DNA of 64,000 bases from Piromyces finnis. Lineage: Eukaryota > Neocallimastigomycota > Neocallimastigomycetes > Neocallimastigales > Neocallimastigaceae. Position numbers and translations under genes: made by a program. This document shows, one piece after another, positions 61,749 through 64,000 of the stretch. Under the pieces are notes generated by a model. It did no database searches, had not been told where the DNA came from, and worked only from the letters and a program-made list of their open reading frames with translations. Within the stretch, counting starts at the first letter, position 1. The number at the start of each line of letters is the position of its first letter. The stretch covers positions 324,001 through 388,000 of the forward strand of contig MCFH01000036.1 in NCBI GenBank assembly GCA_002104945.1. Reading direction: 5' to 3'.

Positions 61749-62346
61749 ATTAAAAAACATTTATCCATCGAATTTAAGTATTTGATGAATAAGTTGAATG
61801 TTTGATATTCAGGTAAGTTTGTATAGTATTTAATTAGAAGAGTAATACATTTTGTTGCTGTATTTTTTCTTTTATTCATGTATTCTTGTAGTACTACTCT
61901 TCTCTTGTAAGAATCCAATGTAGTCAACTTTAGCATTTGCATTGTATTTTTATATTCATGTAGCTATTGTTGTATTGTTTCTTGTAAGAGACTGATTCAC
62001 TCTACATCATGTAAAAATACTATTCACAAGCTTTCTGGTGTCGACATTCTTGATTCAAATTTTTACCAATTTAAATATTTAATGAAAAGTAAAGTCAAAC
62101 AAGTTTAGTGTCAAAAAGCGAATCAAATTTACTAACAACAAACCAAAACTAGAATTTTTAAAGAAAATTTACAACTAGAATTCAAAAAAGAAACTTTAAA
62201 CAAAGCATCGTAACAATTTTTGTACTATCCAGCCAGTACTTTTAAGAAGAGAGAGAGAGACAGATTTTTTTCCATATACGTTATATTTATAATTTTTATT
62301 AGTATTTATTTTATATTCAATATTTTTTTAATTAGAATTTATTATC

Positions 62347-64000
62347 ATGTCAGTCCTTTATATTAAAGATAAGAATTATATCAGACGTGGTACCCGGTCT
62401 CATGGTATCCCCTTAGATGATATTCGCTCCTTCTTTATCCGTGGTATTCGATCATGGTCAGTAAATATGCTATGGGAAAAACTCGAGGTTATTCTAGAAG
62501 ATAAATTTAATTCAGTTATTAGTGTTAAATATTTTCAAACTTTCAATGATCACTTTTTCTTAGTCAAGGTTCATGGTTCATCGAAAGATTGTATTAAAAT
62601 CTTACACATGTTAAAGAAGAAACTTTCAGTTACCTCAATTTCCTTTTCAGCTCGTAGTAGAAGGAATCACAAATACACTTTTTCCACACTCAAACGTAAA
62701 ATTTTAGTTTCTAATAAACATCAACTTTCAATTCAACAATCACTTCAACAATCAGTTCAACAATCTCATCAACAATCCGATCTTCAACAAGATCTTCAAC
62801 AGGATCTTCAACAAGTTTCCCATCATGAAAATATTCCAGATCTACAGCAAACACAATTTCAATCTCAACATTCAACAATTAATTCTAATAGCTCTATCAA
62901 CTCTGCTAACAGTTCAATAGTTGATAGTTCTTCAGTTTCACAGCCATCTAGTAATAGTTCTACTTATTCCTCTGATGCATCATCCATTAATAATGATGAC
63001 CTTGATAATAATAATAATAGCAACGATTCTTCCTCATCCAACAAGCCTGATAACTTTTCTTTTTGTCTTAGTTGGAACACCAATGGGTGGAATCACGAAA
63101 AGAGAGATAGTATTAGCTATTTCACAGCTATTTTCAAACCATTATTTTTATGTTTCCAAGAAACTGGTAATGGTTCTGGTTCGAATACAGATTATCCTTG
63201 TCGTGTTACTTTGCGAAACTATAGACACTTTTTCAAGAAAGCTGACGAATCAGTTCCAGGAATGAGAGGTTTATATTTAGGTTTTCACAATTCGTGTCAA
63301 GCCTCACTTGAAAACTTCTCTGGAAAGTATATTATTTCTATTTATACTTTTAGTCTCTGGAATAGATTCAAATGCTCGATTGGAAATGTTTATATGCCTC
63401 ATAGTCATCACAACATCTATGTTGATCATGCAAAGTTAGAAGTTCGCTTGTGGTTACAAACTCATTCATCCCATCCATCGATTCTTGTTGGTGATTTTAA
63501 TATGTCTAAAGTAAAATTATCCAACTGGTTATCAACTAATGGATTAGGAGATTGGGAAATTCTTCCGCTTAGAGGGTCGACTATCTCTTGGACTCGAGGT
63601 GATCAATCTTCCGACATTGACCATGCTCTTATCAATTCGAAGATGAAAGATCTTATTCACTCAGGATCATTTATAAATAATTTTTATCCTGTATCAGACC
63701 ATAAGCCACTTCTTATTAATGGTAAAATTATTCCTATGGAAGGTTTTTCTAATGACTTTAATGTTCCTAAGAAAATTCTGAAATGGAATAGATTAAAATG
63801 TATTGAGGAAAAGGAATCTATTCTCAGTCATAATAAATTCCAAATACTTTCAGCAAAATTCAACGATCCTAATGTTTCTACAGATGAACTTTCCAAAGAG
63901 TTTACTTCAACTGCTTTTTCAATTGCAGACGAGCTCAGTATTACCTCAGCTAATAATGTTATAAAGTCTTCATTTCATATTTCACAACAAATTTTTAATC
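62347..64000 (+). CDS. LINE 3 polyprotein, N-terminal part
   Basis: Frame open from ATG 62347 to the window end (551 codons), matching the N-terminal domain, Gln-rich stretch and endonuclease of LINE 2 with scattered substitutions. WNTNGW, CFQETGN, LVGDFN and SDHKPLL are all present. The RT and finger lie beyond the window. No stop or frameshift is visible, so this is potentially an active copy. Confidence 0.93.
   Translation, partial: MSVLYIKDKNYIRRGTRSHGIPLDDIRSFFIRGIRSWSVNMLWEKLEVILEDKFNSVISVKYFQTFNDHFFLVKVHGSSKDCIKILHMLKKKLSVTSISFSARSRRNHKYTFSTLKRKILVSNKHQLSIQQSLQQSVQQSHQQSDLQQDLQQDLQQVSHHENIPDLQQTQFQSQHSTINSNSSINSANSSIVDSSSVSQPSSNSSTYSSDASSINNDDLDNNNNSNDSSSSNKPDNFSFCLSWNTNGWNHEKRDSISYFTAIFKPLFLCFQETGNGSGSNTDYPCRVTLRNYRHFFKKADESVPGMRGLYLGFHNSCQASLENFSGKYIISIYTFSLWNRFKCSIGNVYMPHSHHNIYVDHAKLEVRLWLQTHSSHPSILVGDFNMSKVKLSNWLSTNGLGDWEILPLRGSTISWTRGDQSSDIDHALINSKMKDLIHSGSFINNFYPVSDHKPLLINGKIIPMEGFSNDFNVPKKILKWNRLKCIEEKESILSHNKFQILSAKFNDPNVSTDELSKEFTSTAFSIADELSITSANNVIKSSFHISQQIFN

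Larger units (their letters stand above)
61579..64000 (+). mobile_element. LINE 3: full-length 5' part, truncated by the window edge
   Basis: Nearly identical to LINE 2, but with one leader module instead of two. It starts CCCTCTTGG at 61579, two bases after the poly(A) tail of LINE 2, in the same orientation. The 3' end lies outside the window. Confidence 0.93.

Overview
The window is eukaryotic and extremely AT-rich, with spliced genes (GTA-type donors, short AT-rich introns ending in TAG), Asn-, Thr- and acid-rich protein tails, secreted CotH-domain proteins, long satellite DNA and non-LTR retrotransposons. This combination best fits an anaerobic gut fungus (Neocallimastigomycota). That assignment is an inference from style and gene content; no marker gene in the window proves it.

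Layout. Positions 1-650 hold the 3' end of a CotH-domain gene. Positions 2155-24740 hold a three-copy family of secreted leucine-rich-repeat (LRR) genes. Copy 1 (+, 2491-6588) and copy 2 (-, 15876-20068) are intact 15-exon genes that form the arms of an inverted repeat of about 5.4 kb. The spacer contains a complete LINE (7570-13362) and a decayed antisense LINE fragment (14486-14660). Copy 3 (-, 21608-24412) is a broken pseudogene. Positions 25724-36391 hold three paralogous three-exon Cof-type HAD hydrolase genes (the first has an in-frame stop) and an intact CotH gene (30751-32376). Positions 36871-47199 are a satellite array of 36 units averaging about 285 bp. Positions 47200-52892 are mostly empty AT-rich DNA. 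Positions 52893-54836 encode a 612-aa protein of unknown family. Positions 55879-64000 hold two nearly identical LINEs in head-to-tail tandem; the second runs off the window and is inserted directly at the poly(A) tail of the first.

Two features stand out. First, the LRR genes are strictly modular: all 14 introns are phase 2 and split a conserved Leu/Met/Ile codon, and every internal exon is a multiple of three. One LRR exon has diverged between copies while its flanking introns have not. Second, the LINEs share a strongly structured 5' leader of about 170 nt. It is conserved between LINE families whose proteins have diverged, it shows a stepwise compensatory change in a helix, and it is tandemly duplicated in one element.

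The genes do not form an operon-like pathway. The window reads as a subtelomere-like or heterochromatic accessory region with expanding surface-protein and hydrolase families, satellite DNA and recently active retrotransposons. I saw no tRNA, rRNA or CRISPR. All coordinates and splice sites come from manual reading. Domain calls rest on motifs and paralogue comparison, not on searches.
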